In this document: in pieces, positions 10,150-21,579 of the stretch
Layout: each line of letters starts with the position of its first letter
Numbering within the stretch: position 1 is the first letter of the stretch
From: Marthasterias glacialis
Taxonomy: Eukaryota; Echinodermata; Asteroidea; Forcipulatida; Asteriidae
Assembly (NCBI GenBank): GCA_911728455.2
Contig: OU452232.1
Span: 3,852,501 to 3,916,500 of the forward strand
DNA length: 64,000 nt
Direction: 5' to 3'
Notes under the pieces: generated by a model
What the model was told of the DNA's origin: nothing
Seen by the model: only the letters and a program-made list of their open reading frames with translations
Database searches by the model: none
Program-made: the position numbers and the translations under genes

Positions 10150-12360
10150 TTATTTCAATTTTTAATTTGAATACAATTATATGATGCTTTGCTGAGTTGT
10201 AGATTCTATTACATGTAATTACATATAAACCAAGACATTTGTCCTGCCTGAAAATTCACTTTTTATTTTGTTCAAAGTATATGACATCATTTACCCTGTA
10301 TTTATTTTTTATAGTACTTTTTATTACACACAGTTGTAAATAATTGTGTCGCTGTGGCAGAATAAATTACATTGTCGGCTCAGTGCTATAAGGTCGTTAG
10401 TTTCAATTTCATATCTGTAATGATCAAAAGGGCATTAACAGAAAAATACCAATAAATTTGAAAAATTAAATCAAAATCCACAGGTAAATGTTTTTCCTAG
10501 AAAACAATTGTTTGTTGTTGCAAAAAAATTACACTGGATCAATAAACTCAATTTACCATCAGATCCAACATATGCAAACCCAATTTTTCTTAAATCCCTA
10601 CAAACCATACTAATGACCTTGTACATGTAAGTCCTGATCCGACAAAATACAAATGTTTATAACACTGTTCTCTCTATAAATATAAAAGAGTGACAAACAA
10701 CTTGTTTTGTCCGCCATACCTCTCTTGCAAAGACCCATACAGCGGTCAACTCTTTTTTGTAGTGAAAGACGGACGGGTATTTCATCTTGAATCATGGTGA
10801 AGTTTGCTCCAATTTCACTCAAAAAGGGTGATGCACAATTGCACAGCGCAAGTGAGTTTCACTCTCACAAGATCAATTGACCAAACTGACACCACTCGGG
10901 CGAGGGAGTGAATTTTCACGCTTTTACATTTAGAGAGTACCTGTTAAAAAAAACCCACACAAACAGACAAACAAACAAACAACCCAACAAACAGACAAAC
11001 AACCCAACAAACAGACAAACAGACAAACAGACAAATAAACAAACAAACAAACGAACAACCCAACAAACAACAACAAACAAACAAACAAACAAACAACCCA
11101 ACAAACAAACAAACAAACACACACATGCAAATCACATAACATTTATATTAAGGTGAGCTATAATGTGTACAACTTTGAATACTATAGCATCTGAAAGACT
11201 TTGGCTAAACTGTTTTTCACACTAATGCAACCATTTTCTGGTTTTGTAGGAATGGATTTAGCAATTTTGGTTTTGAGAATGTGACTTTAATCTCAATTCT
11301 CTAAACTTTAAGAAACTTATGATCAAAAATGGAACTTAGGGCACAATCTAACCAGTTTACCCATTGTATAAGTACATTTATTTGATAAAATTTTACCAGT
11401 AATAATAATACTGGGTTCTTAAACAGATCACGATCACATATCTTATGTAGATAGATTCAAGCTTTATCAGTTTATTAAACATTTGAAATGTTTTTAAACT
11501 AGAATTGTAACCAGCATTTACCGATAAATTAATTGTTAACCTTTCGTTCGGTTAAGGTCAACTTGAATATCCATTGATTACGATTGTTTAACATTAAGTA
11601 AATACACTCAAGTAAAAAATCAGTGTGTCACCAGCTTTTACCGCTCTTAATTTTCACTTTGCAGATTTGTAACAGGATTGTCTAATGTCTAGCAGAGTTT
11701 ACCAAATTCAAAAACGCTAAAAACGCTGAATTCAAAAATGCTAAAAGCATTTTTAACTACAAACAACATTACCAGCGTTCATCACTTCTGGTTTAAAATC
11801 AAACCATTCAAAAGTAACTAGCGTTTACCATTGTTTAACGATAACTCTGAGGACCATCCACTCAACAGGTTGTTTAATCAGCCTGTAATCAGTGTTTACC
11901 ATAATTTAGAATTTACTTTTAAACCAACTCAATTAAACAAGTTATCATGATCGGAATGTAAGCAGAATGATTGTTAAACCTTTTTTTTTTATAAATTCAT
12001 CAAATAACTTCACATAGAAAAAAAATCACTTCTAAGCCTCATACATCCCAATAAATTCCTTCATGGTTTTTTTCTGGTACTTATGTTATAAACTTCAATG
12101 CCTTTTTCTTCACACTCCCTTCTGGTATAAAATAATCATTTGAAATAAAATACAAAGCTATGTGCAAATTTTGTTATAAAAACTAGCTATTAAAATATAT
12201 ATACTTTATTTGCAATACTTTAAGGTCTACACTTCCTTTAAATACGCAAAGCGCTTTTGGCATAATATAGCATTGTCCAAGGCAGTTGCAAAGCGCCCTC
12301 GCAGTGAGCTTGTCGCACCACAAAGTTTTACGGTTACATGTACATATCTGTGACTGGTAT
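10150..12360. other. AT-rich spacer with microsatellite and degenerate repeats
   Basis: No gene seen. About 11500-11910 has irregular copies of AACCAGCATTTACC-like words (near 11509, 11629, 11690, 11770, 11818 and 11890). Confidence 0.4.
10958..11122. repeat. CAAA/CAGA microsatellite
   Basis: Tandem ACAAACAAACAGACAAACAA with interspersed CAACCCAACAAA. The apparent ORFs on both strands are products of this repeat. Confidence 0.95.
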
Positions 12361-12369
12361 CCCACTTAT

Positions 12370-12583
12370 TTTCATGGAGCTGCTTTAATTAGGCACAAGA
12401 AGTTGCGCAGCACAACAAAATGTTATCGATCAGAACAAGGTTACCAGCCAAAACACCAAGTCACATCACAAAGGTCTCTGATCACAAGTACCATCTGTGA
12501 CTGGTATCCCGCACATTTTTGACTTAGGACAAAAATTGTTAAGCACCATTTTATGCTAAAGCAGCTTCATGAAATTGGGCCCT
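12370..12583. mobile_element. Family A MITE, copy 1 (GGGCCCAATTTCAT hairpin)
   Basis: Left TTCATGGAGCTGCTTTAATT, right GCAGCTTCATGAAATTGGGC. Inside are the family marks GGTTACCAGCCAAAACACCA and ACCATCTGTGACTGGTATCC. Confidence 0.75.
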
Positions 12584-12904
12584 GGTTGGAGGGGCCTATG
12601 GACTTTTTCCCTTGGACTTGGAAAGCACTGAGCACACAGTGCTTTATTGACACATACAGATCAGTTTATATAGGGCAAAACCAAAAAAAATGTGTTCACT
12701 ATTTCCAAAGCAACACATACATCATTAAATAAATAGACATATATTTTAGGTATTGTTTATATTAATGCTGTCTTAAATACACTTCACAAAACAATTGGTA
12801 ACAAAGGCGTAGATGCAAAACAAAAATCTCAAAAAAAAATCAGAGAGTCAGAAAAAATGGCAATGACATTGGGTCTTTGACACTCAAGTTTTTTTGAGGT
12901 CACT

Positions 12905-13115
12905 ACAAAGCATGAAGATATTATTAGTTATCACACAAGCGCAAGTGGAATACGGGAAAATATAGTGCTTCTGCATCCCATACCAAACGAGGCCGAAATA
13001 TATCATTTCTGCGTCCCACATCAAATGAGGCCGAAGGCCGAGTTTGATATGGGACGCAGACACACTATATTTTTCCATATTCCACAAGCAAGTGTGTGAT
13101 AATGAATTTATCTTC
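12905..13115. mobile_element. Hairpin MITE with GAGGCCGAAGGCC centre
   Basis: Left arm TTATCACACAAGCGCAAGTG then GAATACGGGAAAATATAGTG is mirrored by CACTATATTTTTCCATATTC and CACAAGCAAGTGTGTGATAA. The centre carries CCCATACCAAACGAGGCC-type words in both directions. Confidence 0.75.
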
Positions 13116-13385
13116 CAGCTAGCTAAAGCGTGATCATCACACGATCAAACAAAGCTCACAAAGGAAATTCAGCCAACAAGTTTTTTACGCGTCTTGATTC
13201 TGCTTCTTGTGCGAGCGCGTATGTGCGCTCGAACAGTAATTACGCACCATTGGATATGAAATTGCAGCCATTGTTTATGGCTCTATAAACCACGGCTGTC
13301 GAGCAATCTGATTCCCCTTCCCCCCAGAATCCCCAATGTCTCCCATTTTGGCTTATGTTAAGCATAGTTCATTCGTATACTTCAA

Positions 13386-13520
13386 GAGAATGGGAGATTT
13401 TGGAATGCTACGTGGTAGTATACAAGAACATTTCCATTGTTTTACGTTTTACGAAGTTCTGAGCATGCGCACATTTCTGAGAATGATGGATTTACTTGAT
13501 AAGTCTGCTGCCACCTCCCA
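13386..13520. mobile_element. Family D MITE, copy 2
   Basis: AATGGGAGATTTTGG on the left and AAGTCTGCTGCCACCTCCCA on the right, with the shared core GTTCTGAGCATGCGCACATTTC. The left arm is eroded. Confidence 0.6.
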
Positions 13521-13539
13521 TATCGTAAAGTGTCCCAAT

Positions 13540-14024
13540 GCATGAAATTCTACAACAGAATTATGGTCACGATAAACATTTTAACATTTTTCACACATTG
13601 TTTGCACATGAGCACAATTTTTTTGCCACTTACAAATTTTGTAACTTTGCCACTTACGGAATTTGTCCGTCAATGACCACGGACAGTACTTCTTTGGGAC
13701 ATTTTGTTTGAAAATTCAAAAACTTTGCTGAAACAAAAGTTTATAGTTGAAGAATAGCAACAGCTTTTTATAGGGAACAAGAATCTGTAAAAAGAAACTG
13801 CAAAATCTGAATGGAATGAAGTGACATGCAAATTAATCCACTGCCCGCACGAGCTGCTTGATTAATTTTCATGTCACTACAGTAAATATTGTTTTCTTGG
13901 AAGAAATAAACCCAAAACCTAACAAAAAACACAACAACATGCCCCTCCCCCGAAAAAAAATCAGAAAACAAAAAGAGATACCTTTGCCGCCAACTCAGAG
14001 CTCGAGGCAGCTCATCGGTCGGTT
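13540..14024. other. Spacer, including probable 3' untranslated region of the minus-strand membrane protein gene
   Basis: Directly follows the TGA at 14025-14027 on the minus strand. No AATAAA found on that strand in this stretch. Confidence 0.4.
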
Positions 14025-17000
14025 TCAAACCTTTGTGAGATGTAAAGCGTCCTGATTGGATGCCTTGGGGTCACTTGACTCCTCCTCAAATGCTTTATTG
14101 TCCACTGCTTGCATCTCTTCATCTGTTTCCTTCAATTTAAATTAAGAAAGAAAGTACGAAGTTTGCGTCATCAAAAACCAACAACCAACAAAATATTGAT
14201 ATACTCATTACTGTTAACATTTTCAGCAAGTTTCAGGACCTAACAGTTTTAGTAATAGTTTTGTAATTATACTGATTAAAGAGAACGACATAGCACCAGA
14301 TTTGCCATTTCGCTTTTTCATGAAGTTAGCAATGGCAAAGTGGCAAAACACGAGCAGTTTGACTTCTTCTATTTCACAAAGTGACATATCCGTAGACATG
14401 TGCATTTTCAAGAAGCGACGTACATGTATCTCAATATTGACCCCTTGCACGCACGTCACACGCGCCGACTGTGCCACGCTCACCATTTTGGTGGTCAATA
14501 GGTTTACGTGTAAACGCTACGTCTCCTAAAATGCACTCTTCACTGAATAACATTGACCACCAAAATGGCGCAACCAAGATTATTGTGATGATGACGTCAG
14601 GTGAAATGGGTCAATACATCGGTTTTGTACACAGCACTCTATGTGCAAGTCTTTCTTTTTTTTCTTTTTCACAAAGTGACGTATGTGTTAAGAATTAACA
14701 ACTCATCCAGAGAGTTGCAGGATTGAAAACACTTTGACAATTCTGTAGGAATTAAGAGGTCAGCTTTATTTTGGTATTAAACAATTCGTGAACAAATAGT
14801 AAGCAGTCTTTGAAACAGCAAATTGAATTGTAAAGCACAAAGAAGAAAAAGATACAGCAGGACCACCACATATCAGCCTTCGGCGGCTGATATAAATAGT
14901 CCAACTTCAACTGCAATTTCCTATTTGCGGTACCCACTGCTAATAGGATTTGAACTGCCTCTAGCTACCGGGCAGTCTTGGTAGTCTAGTTGGTAAGACA
15001 TCTGCTGTAGAATGGTGGGGGTCGTGGGTTCGAAACCCACTTGAGGAAAATGCATGTGAATTTAAGACACTGCCTGTGAATTTAACAGTGCTTTAAAAGT
15101 GTAAGGGTAAAACCAAAGTAATTACAATCAAACCTACTGTTGGTACTTCAATGTGTGTGTTCATCGACTGTAATGCCATGGTTAGACTCTTCCGCCACTG
15201 TGGGTCTGTTTTCTTCTCTAGTGTGTTACTCTGTGCGTATTCCATTTTACTGACAGTGATGATAGGTTTCTTATTGAGGTTGTGCCTGGTTCTTAACCAG
15301 GTCAAGAGAATCAAAGCAACACCTGCAGATATTGAAAAAAGACAATCGCAAAAGGAAAACTAGTAAAGTTTGTGCAAACCATTGAGCTAAGCCTACCCAT
15401 TAGCTAAACCTCTTCGGCAGTAGGGGCCTACTTGTTTGTAAGCAGCAATCAGCAACAAGGTCTAGCATTCTCCTGAAGATGATCAGAGCATACTGATCGA
15501 AACATCAAGTTGTCAAACCACCGGTCCTTTTCAGAACCACCACAACTCATAGAGAGAGCTTTCATGTACATGGTGTCTCCGCAAACCTCACTAGATTGTA
15601 TTCTTGTATAGACCTTACGGGTCTGACATCATGAGTCTCATGTACAAACGGCGCCCTCAATGAGGTCTAACGGCCGTAGGTCTACTGTAGGAAAACGGCT
15701 GTGTATACCCTCTATTCTACATGGTGTTAACGGCAAACCTTACTCGCGGAGTGATCCAGCGACTGGATGCTGCCCTCAGAGCATTCCGTGTTGTCACTGT
15801 GATATTAATTTGAAAGTGAAAGGGTTAGAATGTTCCCTTAATATTCATTTTGATGTACTCACCTAACAGGACAACAGTAGCAGCAATGGCAATGCCTATT
15901 CCAACCCACTGTTGTGCTGTAAGCTCAGAATTACTTTTATTCACGTCAACTGTCGTGGCAATAAAATCTGTAGATGTATTTGTGGTTGACACATCGTCTG
16001 GAGTGGACGATGATGCAGTTTTGCTGACAGACTCTGTTGTTTGTATATTACTTGGAGATGTGAGAGAAAGGGTGATAACTGGGCTGACAGATAGGGTGGC
16101 GGAAGGACTGTTTGTGCCTGGTGTTGAGGGCCGGGTAGAGTGACTCGAGAATGTAGTGTCAACAATCGTGGATGTGTCAACTACACTCGTTGATCCATCT
16201 GTAACTTGCTGTGTTGTGGATGTTGAGTTAAGAGTTGAAGTTCCGGGAGTTGAAGTGGATGTGAAAGACTGTGATGGGAGTGGAGTTGTTGTTTGGCCAA
16301 ATGAATCTGGCGGTTTGGTTGAGTTGAATCCTCCGAGAGTCGTTGCTGATTGTTCTGTCGAAGTTGATATTTCAGATTGTTGCTCACTCGTTGCCGCATA
16401 CTCTGTAGTTCCACTTTCAGAAAAGTGGGATTTTGTGCAGTTATCAACACATTCTGTAGTTGATTCTAAAGCATTCGTTGAAGTTAGTGAAACAGTTTCA
16501 AAAATCCCTGGAGATACCGAGTTGAAATCAGCTGAGACGTTAGGAATTATTGTCGTGACACTAACGGGTAGTGAACCTCCTCCCTCATCTAAGCCTGGTT
16601 CGTGAGTATTGGCAAGTGAGCGGGTTGTGATGGGTACTGGTGTTGGGGAATCTTCACCTGAGGGTGGGAGGTCAGTTACCAAATTAGCAACAGGTGTGAT
16701 GGCCACTTGGAGCACAACAAATCTAAACACTGTAGAATTGGAACAAAGAAAACCACAACATCTACATAATTCAAAAACTTGTAGATTATGTAGTTCATGC
16801 CATCAGGGTGCTACCCTATAAACAGAAGTCCTATGATGAATATTCAAATGATAAATATTCAAAATAGAAATATCTCAGTCTTAAAAAAACCCCACAATTG
16901 CGCAGTGACATCTAAACTTCAGGTTTTTTCCTGTTTTGTAGGGGGAGTCAGTGAGCTTTCTGAGCTATGCGGCCCATCACAAAGGATAAAACAGCTCCTG

Positions 17001-18600
17001 GGGCCAATTTCATAGAGCTGCTTAAGCAAAATATATTGCTTAACAAATTTCTGCCAAGTGTAATTTAGCAGGAACCAGGCACAAATTGTACATATGAAAC
17101 AGTATTTTGGCTGGTAACCTATTTCTGGTAATCAAAATTGTTTTGCACTTAAGCGGCTCTATGAAATTGGGCCCAGGAGTGTTGATTTCCAAAGAGAAAA
17201 GTGGCCATTTTGGAAAAGGAGTCTTACGCTTGTGAGCAAAACATGATTCAATTTTTCTGTGCCTAGCTCACCCAAAATACCCTGAAATTGTGAGTTAATA
17301 ACCCGAAGATACAATATTGGACCCTATTTCAACAATCCCTAAAAGTATTGACCTTAAAATTGGTCATTTTTTAAAGATATTTTTTAGGGCTTCCAAATTA
17401 TTATGAGGCTTGGCAGTGAATCAGTCACTACTTACTGGGGTGCACCCATGATAGTGCTCAAGAAAAAGCCAACTTGGTCAAAGGTTAACCCTAGCAGCTT
17501 CCAGGCCGATTTAATTGGCCCAATCTTCGGACAAGATGTATTGGCAGGGCCACTTGAATTATCAGCTCTACTCTATAATGCATTGGTAGTACAACACAAC
17601 ACATGACCTTAAAATGACCTTTGTTCAAAGTTCAAGTTGTGACTAAAACAATATTTGAGAAGTCAGCTTTGAACTTGAGTAGGCCTATGCCTTTAAACTG
17701 ATTGTGTCTAGAATTCTACATGGGTCATTCCATGAAGGTGGAACACTAGGGACATCGCTACAACGTTACCACCGGTGAAGCTTTTTCATCACTTCACCAC
17801 TCTACTTCGTAAATCTTACTTTACATAGTATAAATTACACAAACCATGAAACATAAAAAGATTTTCCTTGATTACTGTGGTGTAAAGTTAGTGTGATACA
17901 GTGCCAGGGACACCATAGGTGTGACATTTGGTGTCCCTGTTACATTGTGACATGCATCCTTAATTTTCTTCTAGGCGTGTGTACTTTAATACCCATGTAA
18001 GAAGCTATTTTTATGGATTTGGCATCAACTTTCTGTTGAAGTTCACTGTAAATTACATCTGTAATACTGAAAAATATGTGTTACAAGCATGGTGTCCCTG
18101 TTACATCATTTTGATTTTGTTTTTAGAATATTAGCAAAAATATCAGGTAAGATGTTGTGGGAAGGATTTGAAACTTTCTAAAATACTTTCAAAACCCAAA
18201 TAAAATGTGATGATTGAAAAACATAAATTAGAATCGATATTTTATTCTAAAAAAAAAAAACGATCGTATTGAAAAATGAAACAAATTGTGTTCCACCTCC
18301 ATGGAATGACCCACATACGTAGGTACTGTCAGCCTACTTGGAGAACCAATCATTTCAAAATCCACGATAGAGCAAAAGCTGAAATCAAAGTCGACCCTGT
18401 TTTCAAAAAGACCCAACTTGTACACATTTCATAGTGTCTGGAGTCTGCGGAGTGACTTCAAATAATCCTGCTTTATCATGATAAATTGTTTACTGTTAAT
18501 GTTTAAACTCCTTTTTGGAAGTTAACGTACCTACAAAGACCCAATCACCTCCAGATTGCCTGCACCTTTGTCGTCCATCTTGTCCTTTCCTCGTCCTCAT
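14025..18600 (-). CDS. Four-exon gene for a mucin-like single-pass membrane protein (408 aa)
   Basis: Coding exons on the minus strand are 18600-18531, 16729-15863, 15322-15138 and 14129-14025 (70, 867, 185 and 105 nt; total 1227 nt, 408 codons plus stop). Donor/acceptor pairs read G|GTACGT, CTACAG|TG, G|GTGAGT, CTGCAG|GT, ACA|GTAGGT and TGAAG|GA; the phases 1, 1, 0 agree throughout. Exon 1 gives MRTRKGQDGRQRCRQSGG and the start of a hydrophobic run, completed by exon 2 (DWVFV + VFRFVVLQVAITPVA): a signal peptide split by an intron. Residues about 40-295 are Ser/Thr/Pro-rich with several N-glycosylation sites (NVS, NCT, NST, NKS) and one close Cys pair (CVDNC). The membrane helix spans about 297-322 and crosses the exon 2/3 junction, followed by a stop-transfer patch RTRHNLNKK. 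The roughly 80-residue tail is acidic near its end (ETDEEMQAVDNKAFEEE). The topology is type I. I do not recognise a family; a sialomucin-like cell-surface role is inference. No clear poly(A) signal was found downstream. Confidence 0.78.
14190..14920. repeat. Composite repeat in intron 3 of the membrane protein gene, partner at 49265-49690
   Basis: TCACAAAGTGACGTATGTG, AACTCATCCAGAGAGTTGCA, AGTCAGCTTTATTTTG-like and TAGTAAGCAGTCTTTGAAAC words recur at 49270-49690. An inner hairpin at about 14435-14615 (CTCACCATTTTGGTGGTCAA with TGACCACCAAAATGGCGCAA) has its own second copy at 43215-43385. Confidence 0.6.
14955..15115 (+). repeat. tRNA-headed SINE, family 2, copy 1
   Basis: The head GGTAGTCTAGTTGGTAAGAC (A-box-like) and GTGGGTTCGAAACCCAC (B box) are followed by TGCCTGTGAATTT and GTGCTTTAAAAGTG. 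Same layout at 41050-41225 and 52530-52690. Not a functional tRNA gene: it lacks a full cloverleaf. Confidence 0.75.
15325..15862. other. Intron 2 of the membrane protein gene
   Basis: Contains a repeat-like stretch at 15470-15550 (GATCAGAGCATACTGATCGA, GGTCCTTTTCAGAACCACCA) related to 56145-56335, and at 15608-15680 an ATAGACCTTACGGGTCTGA piece resembling the MITE at 9484. Confidence 0.4.
16998..17177. mobile_element. Family A MITE, copy 2
   Basis: GGGGCCAATTTCATAGAGCT...CGGCTCTATGAAATTGGGCC, inverted ends of about 25 bp. Lies in intron 1 of the membrane protein gene. Confidence 0.85.
17721..18313. mobile_element. 593-bp MITE with TGGGTCATTCCATG ends
   Basis: Left TGGGTCATTCCATGAAGGTG then GAACAC is mirrored by GTGTTCCACCTCCATGGAAT then GACCCA. 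Inside, GGTGTCCCTGTTACA occurs twice (about 17928 and 18090). A single end, CATGGAATGACCCA, recurs at 28229-28242. Confidence 0.7.
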
Positions 18601-19630
18601 TTTCTCACATTTTTTTTCTGTACATTTTAAAATAAAAATAAAAATGATGAGAGCTTGAATTGACAGTTGTACATTGTAATGCTAGCCTTGTTGCGATAAT
18701 CGTAACCCTCCATGCTCGCGACGGTCAAGATCTTGGAAGTGAGAGGTTCAAACTGAGAAGCTGACCCCACTGTGACTCCATCGTGACCCCACACGTGTCA
18801 TGAACAAATCGGACAGTCTTTGGTAAGTTTTTGTTCATTTTTGTCTGCAAAATATTTTCTTGATAACGTTTTTAGTGTTCTAAATTGATTCATACTGAAG
18901 GTGTAATCCGTGTTTTAAGAATGTGTATTATGATTTTTGAAAGTAATAATAATTGAGCAAATCTGGTCACTAGTCCAACAGAAATAACAAAAACTTCTTA
19001 TATGGGCAATCTTTATGTGTCATGTTTCATAACCCTCCGGTCTGTGACTGTTGTGAGGATGGAGGGTTACTCACAATTCTAATATTAACCTTATTTTGTT
19101 ATTAAAGGCAGTAAGTTGGCTCTGAAATATAAGAATGTTGCTCCAAATCAAAATGGGTACCGGTAGCTATCTCTCTGTTGCGTGAGTGTTGGTGAGTGAT
19201 CTACAGTATCAAACTCATTTTCTGAAGGCAGAGTCATCGTCAGACTCAGAGTGTGGGTTCGAATCCCGGTTGTGACACTTGTGGACATCAGTTCAGATTT
19301 TAGCAAAAAAATTATCTTTTTCCTTTAAAAACGTATCGGACACAATTGTATTTAATCATGTTAAATACAGACTAGCTAGGCAGTTTGGCATGTAGCCCAA
19401 TTCCTCCAATATCCTCTTCTCCTATGTCACACCACACCAAGTTGTTTGGACTTGGACATTCTTTGAATGTCAAATCCTGTGATATGCACTGGTTGTTTTG
19501 GCCTGAGGGCCTAATTCCTTAGAATTCCTTCACTTTGGCAACAGGATTTAGAAGGATTTGGGACTGTAAGGTTTAACTGGCAACATCTGAGCCCTGCATA
19601 CTTCAGGTGAGCTTTTTTAAAGTAGGTTTT
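18601..19630. other. 5' flank of the membrane protein gene
   Basis: Minus-strand promoter region. I see no TATA box I would defend. At 19380-19610 are degenerate CCTAATTCCTTAGAATCC-type words related to 33780-34200. A SINE-like head (CTCAGAGTGTGGGTTCGAATCCCGG) lies near 19250. Confidence 0.4.
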
Positions 19631-19635
19631 TATAA

Positions 19636-19892
19636 TAGACTGATCCATTAAGCCCTGCCCCCAATCACAGTCATGGCTACGCCACTGACAGTCCGACAAA
19701 AGTCTGACATGATAAAATCCCATTGGAAAATATAAACACAGTGCACATACTTTATAACGTGCACGTTCATGTTGTGCAGTGTAGCATTGAAGAGATGCAC
19801 ATTTTGCTGTCCACGTGTACAGTGGTAATCTAGCCATTGCTGTGATTGGTCATTGAAATATGTTAGGGGGCAGGACTTAAAAGATCAGACTA
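19636..19892. mobile_element. Family B MITE, copy 1 (TAGACTGATCCATTAAGCCC)
   Basis: Ends TAGACTGATCCATTAAGCCC and GGGGGCAGGACTTAAAAGAT + CAGACTA are inverted, each with TA at the tip, as in Tc1/mariner-type insertions. The core CATTGAAGAGATGCACATT is shared with 37846, 52130 and 63065. Confidence 0.8.
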
Positions 19893-21240
19893 CTAGTACG
19901 GTACTAGGTCTTTGATGGATTTTGGAGCAGTTTTTTTGTCACTTCCTGTTTTCGAAATTTGAAATGTGAAGGGCATTTGTCACAGTCACAGGTACCAACA
20001 AAAACATTCCGTTCACTCAGCCCTCAGAACCTACATATGCCAGATAATGTCCAAAAAGCGTTGTCAATGTTAGGGTCCGGTAACTTGGACTAGTACTAGA
20101 ACCAACGTTAGTCAACTAGAAAATGTTAACTTTTATTTACCTTTTTTTTCTAAACAAAAATAAGGTGTTTCTCCATCAGGTAAAAAATATGAAAATATTT
20201 TGTTTTAAAAATGTTCGCAATTGCAGGAGACCCTTCCTAGACCCAGTAACTGGGTGATTTTCATTTTGGAGTTCAGCGCCCCAGTTACTGGGTCTACTTC
20301 CTTAAAAATAACAGTATACCCTGCCTGGATGGACTCCGTCAGGTGTCATTTCAAGTTGTGTGCAACGAAAGAGTCCAACCTGGGCTAGGCAATGATTGGA
20401 TGGGGGGAACAAAAACAATTAGAACTACATCATCATGTAACTTTTTAGTGTGAACATTTGTTTGTAGTGTTTTTAAAACTGTTTGTGTTTGTTTAATAAT
20501 TAGGCCTATTTTAGTATATTTTATGTCATTGTCAGAATACTAACAAAAAAATAAAGGAACTGGAAAGGTCTTATTTCTTACCTCTTCTGCCACTATACAT
20601 ATAATCATCTTTGAACCCTCAGTCCATCATCATCCGTACAACTTGTTCATCTGAAGCACTTTTCTGTTGGTGTTACTCTAGCTTTTCTTTTTTCCACCTC
20701 GTAAGAGAAAATTGGGCGTGTGTGTGCTTCTTAAAGTTAAACTGTTTACCTCCGACTGCTGGGGTGTGAACAAAACTTCAAACACCGCCCTCTCGTGGCC
20801 ATCGGCAAAGTTATCGAGCATGATTAGATTGGTGCCCAAAGGTAAAACACGATCGTCTACGTCAAAGTCTGGGTTGCAGACTAGGGGAAATTACCATCGC
20901 TTGCAATGCAATACACAATTTCACAAAATTTATCTCCCGGGTAATTTTGTGCAAGTTTGGGAAACGAGTTGAGACCGCCGTTCTTCGAATTGTCACTGTT
21001 TTCTACGGTTTTAAGGTGAGACTACTTTTCTGAAGCTTTGTTAGTGTTCTGTTTGAAAAATGGCAAATGTCGTAAAGTGGTTTCAATTAAAACTTTGTCA
21101 TGTTTGTAGAGAAAAAAAGAAACAGCACTAGCTAGCAAGTAGCAGACAACGCGAAAGCGGATGGCAACGATGGAGGGGGCGGGAATGGAAGGAGCTGGAG
21201 GCGGGGGGGGGGGGGGGCAGCCAGAGTTGAAGCATGGATT
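19893..21240. other. Spacer
   Basis: No gene recognised. Includes the short family E hairpin at 20238-20296. Confidence 0.35.
20238..20296. mobile_element. Family E minimal hairpin
   Basis: TAGACCCAGTAACTGGGTG...CGCCCCAGTTACTGGGTCTA, only 59 bp, flanked by CTTCC on both sides. Almost only the two ends of the family remain. Confidence 0.75.
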
Positions 21241-21579
21241 ATGGATTATGGATTATGGTTATACCATGCCCGATATGTGGCAGAGGGATTCTCCCCCAAA
21301 TGTTCTCATACTCTAACACACTCTTCCCCTCTTGTACAGAAGTACCCCCCCCCCCCAATTTTTTTTTTAAATTTCAAAAGAATTTCACTCAGACTCCCCA
21401 GCTAATGAGCTTTCTGGCTTTAGGTACGCAGAGATTTCCAGAAAGAGGGAAGACAACAATCGGATTACGAGGGGGGGGGTACAACTAGCCCCATAAATAG
21501 TGCCAATACGCTGGGCTACCTCCACTTCTTGGCCCTACGTCTGTATGATGAACGCTATATGAGTATGATGAGTATGATC

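Noticed and set aside
10908-11156. ORFs on both strands in the CAAA repeat
   Set aside because: Every frame of the microsatellite is open; the peptides are simple repeats.
14955-15040. Possible tRNA gene (GGTTCGAAACCC B box)
   Set aside because: No complete cloverleaf, and the same head plus tail recurs at 41050 and 52520, so it is a SINE.
15151-15363. 70-codon plus-strand ORF with a hydrophobic stretch
   Set aside because: Antisense to exon 3 of the membrane protein gene, which has strong splice sites and a matching frame.
16156-16605. 149-codon plus-strand ORF rich in Val/Glu
   Set aside because: It is the antisense of the Ser/Thr-rich exon 16729-15863, whose splice phases fit a gene on the minus strand.
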